Assembly: GCA_031216445.1 (NCBI GenBank)
Contig: CM062202.1
Span: 20,297,501 to 20,361,500, forward strand
DNA length: 64,000 nucleotides
Direction of reading: 5' to 3'
Source of the DNA: Lateolabrax maculatus
Lineage: Eukaryota > Chordata > Actinopteri > Acropomatiformes > Lateolabracidae
Position numbers and translations under genes: made by a program. Position 1 is the stretch's first letter; every line of letters begins with the position of its first letter. Positions 62,556 to 64,000 of this stretch are shown one piece after another. The notes below the pieces were generated by a model that did no database searches, was not told the DNA's origin, and worked only from the letters and a program-made list of their open reading frames with translations.

Positions 62556-62557
<2 letters not shown>

Positions 62558-62599
<42 letters not shown>

Positions 62600-62608
62600 A
62601 CACACACC
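62558..62608 (+). repeat. (CA)n microsatellite
   Basis: ACACAC run interrupted by CCCACAC. Confidence 0.95.
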
Positions 62609-63264
62609 ACATTAAATACAGTTCCAATAAACACTGACAATAAATGTAAATAAAAGTAACACATAAAGTAAATACAATATTTTACTTATTTTTACATACC
62701 CCTCATGGTTAAGTATCCATTCTCAAGGCAGTTTTGATTCAAACGATTGGTCAAAAGGACACCTGGGAACGCTCACGGAGGTCACACCAGATGACAGACA
62801 TTGTTGGCATCAGTGGTGTCGGTGGCATCGGGGGTCCTGCTACGGCAGCGTCAGGTGCGGTGATATCTGGCTCTGAACCAGTGGGTTGTTGGAACACTGT
62901 CTGCAGTGGAGGAGCTTAAATTTGACAGAACACGACTCTGTTTGCCACACATATCTGAAAAATATGAACTTAAATCAGCCTACAGAAAAACAATGTATTA
63001 CTACCACTTAACAGACAATAAAACTGCCACTCTAAAATGGATAACTTGATGGCACTCAAAAGAAATCTAGTGACTGAGCTTTCACTCTAAAAGGGTTTCT
63101 ATGACTGGCATCTCAACGTACCCCTGTGTTTATACACAGAGAATCCAACATTTCTTTGGTTGCTTTCTCCTTAACTTCAAGTCCAGTGGGGGTGGTGTGT
63201 TAGGGGCATTAACCCTTGTGGGCATTGCATCCCATTTCAATCCTGTGTGGCTAAAAAAATATGA

Positions 63265-63322
63265 AAAAGACAGACAGATAGGTAGATAAATATATAGACA
63301 GATAGCTAGATAGATAGATAAT
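63265..63322 (+). repeat. (GATA)n-type microsatellite at a LINE 3' end
   Basis: GACAGATA, GATAGCTAGATA and TAGATAGATAAT units directly adjoin the LINE remnant, consistent with a 3' tail of TCTA units on the minus strand. Confidence 0.8.
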
Positions 63323-63735
63323 TAGACAAAGGGAATTTATTTTCACAGTTTGCACGTTGTACGTCTACAACAGGGAGAAAAACAAACCAAAAAACACACC
63401 AATACATAGTTACATGCATACATACAATACACAACCACATACAATCAGCATACACATTTTGTTACACATGACTGTGCAGCGTTCAGCCAGTAGATGTATT
63501 TAGGCCTGCAATGGCAGAGGGGACAAAACTCCTGCCAAAGCGTCCTATATCTGTGACCAGGTGGGAGCAGTGTAAAGACAGGATTGAAAGGTGCTGAGTG
63601 TCAGGTATTATGTTGAGTGATATGTGTGTGATGGTTTTGTTGTTGAAATCAGAGAGGTTGGGGACAGGGAGGGTGATTAAATGCATACATATATAACTTC
63701 CCAATTTTGTATTTTGAATTAGAATATTAAGCATC
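63323..63735 (-). mobile_element. 3' end of a non-LTR (LINE) retrotransposon, truncated
   Basis: The minus-strand frame ends IGRFGRSFVPSAIAGLN and then stops. This matches the extreme C-terminus of L2/Rex/CR1-type reverse transcriptase ORFs (the RYRNSFxPSAIxxLN type). It is followed by about 130 bp of 3'UTR and the TCTA microsatellite tail. It is 5'-truncated, as is usual. Confidence 0.6.
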
Positions 63736-64000
63736 GTTCTGACTTTTCTAAAAGCATTGTGAATGTGATTGTGATGTTTTTTTCAGCATGTACATATACA
63801 TTAGATGGCCTCTTGAACTGGCTCGGGTTAAAATGTGCATTGCATACCCTGTAGCTGTGATGGAGCAGCTGAGAACTTATCACCATCAAAGATGCATTCC
63901 TGAGATTCTGCACCCACCTGGCACACCTGTAAAAGACAGAATGATATGCATTTATTCATTCATTCATTCATTTAACTTGTAGGCTATATGAGAGTGTCAA
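63736..64000. other. Window end, no gene seen
   Basis: Contains a short (ATTC)n tract near 63953-63970. Nothing else recognised. Confidence 0.4.

Overview
The window is chromosomal DNA from a ray-finned fish, most likely a percomorph teleost. Every recognisable gene is split by short GT-AG introns and encodes a vertebrate protein (AKT2, DHX40, CIPC, VWA7 and VWA5A families). The introns and spacers carry the CA/TG microsatellites, hAT-type fragments and SINE/LINE tails common in fish. There are no bacterial, plasmid or CRISPR features. Exon borders were read by eye from splice signals, reading phase and protein family similarity. For the seven complete genes the exon lengths sum to intact reading frames.

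Layout. 0-1.5 kb: the 3' part of an egg-coat (zona pellucida) gene, plus strand. 2.4-6.8 kb: dhx40, a DEAH-type RNA helicase, plus strand. 7.0-19.3 kb: akt2, with a CpG-rich 5' leader exon, 13 coding exons and a 3.3-kb 3'UTR, plus strand. 20.2-23.2 kb: ccnp (cntd2), an atypical cyclin, plus strand. 24-30.5 kb: cipc, a CLOCK-interacting repressor, plus strand. 31.8-37.0 kb: an SLC6 neurotransmitter/osmolyte transporter, minus strand, convergent with cipc. 38.2-45.2 kb: a VWA7-like secreted or surface protein, minus strand. 45.2-49.4 kb: a divergent spacer holding a large inverted-repeat element and two mirrored homopolymer/dinucleotide tracts. 49.6-57.4 kb: a VWA5A-like gene (VIT plus VWA domains), plus strand. 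58.5-60.5 kb: a frameshifted transposon-derived gene. 60.5-64 kb: gene-poor DNA with dispersed repeats and a LINE 3' end.

The genes are ordinary nuclear genes, not an operon. AKT2 and CCNP are also neighbours in human (19q13), so that pair is old synteny. The two VWA genes are unrelated in architecture but lie head to head.

The points most worth a second look are: a (TG)40 tract directly against the 3' splice site of the in-frame akt2 exon that carries the alpha-C glutamate; an SLC6 transporter with an unusual Asn at the TM1 substrate-site position; a 29-base G run 5 bp upstream of the vwa5a TATA box; a foldback element in the divergent VWA spacer; perfect CACGTG E-boxes upstream of cipc; a DEVH motif in place of DEAH in dhx40; and an unexplained 132-codon antisense open frame inside cipc.
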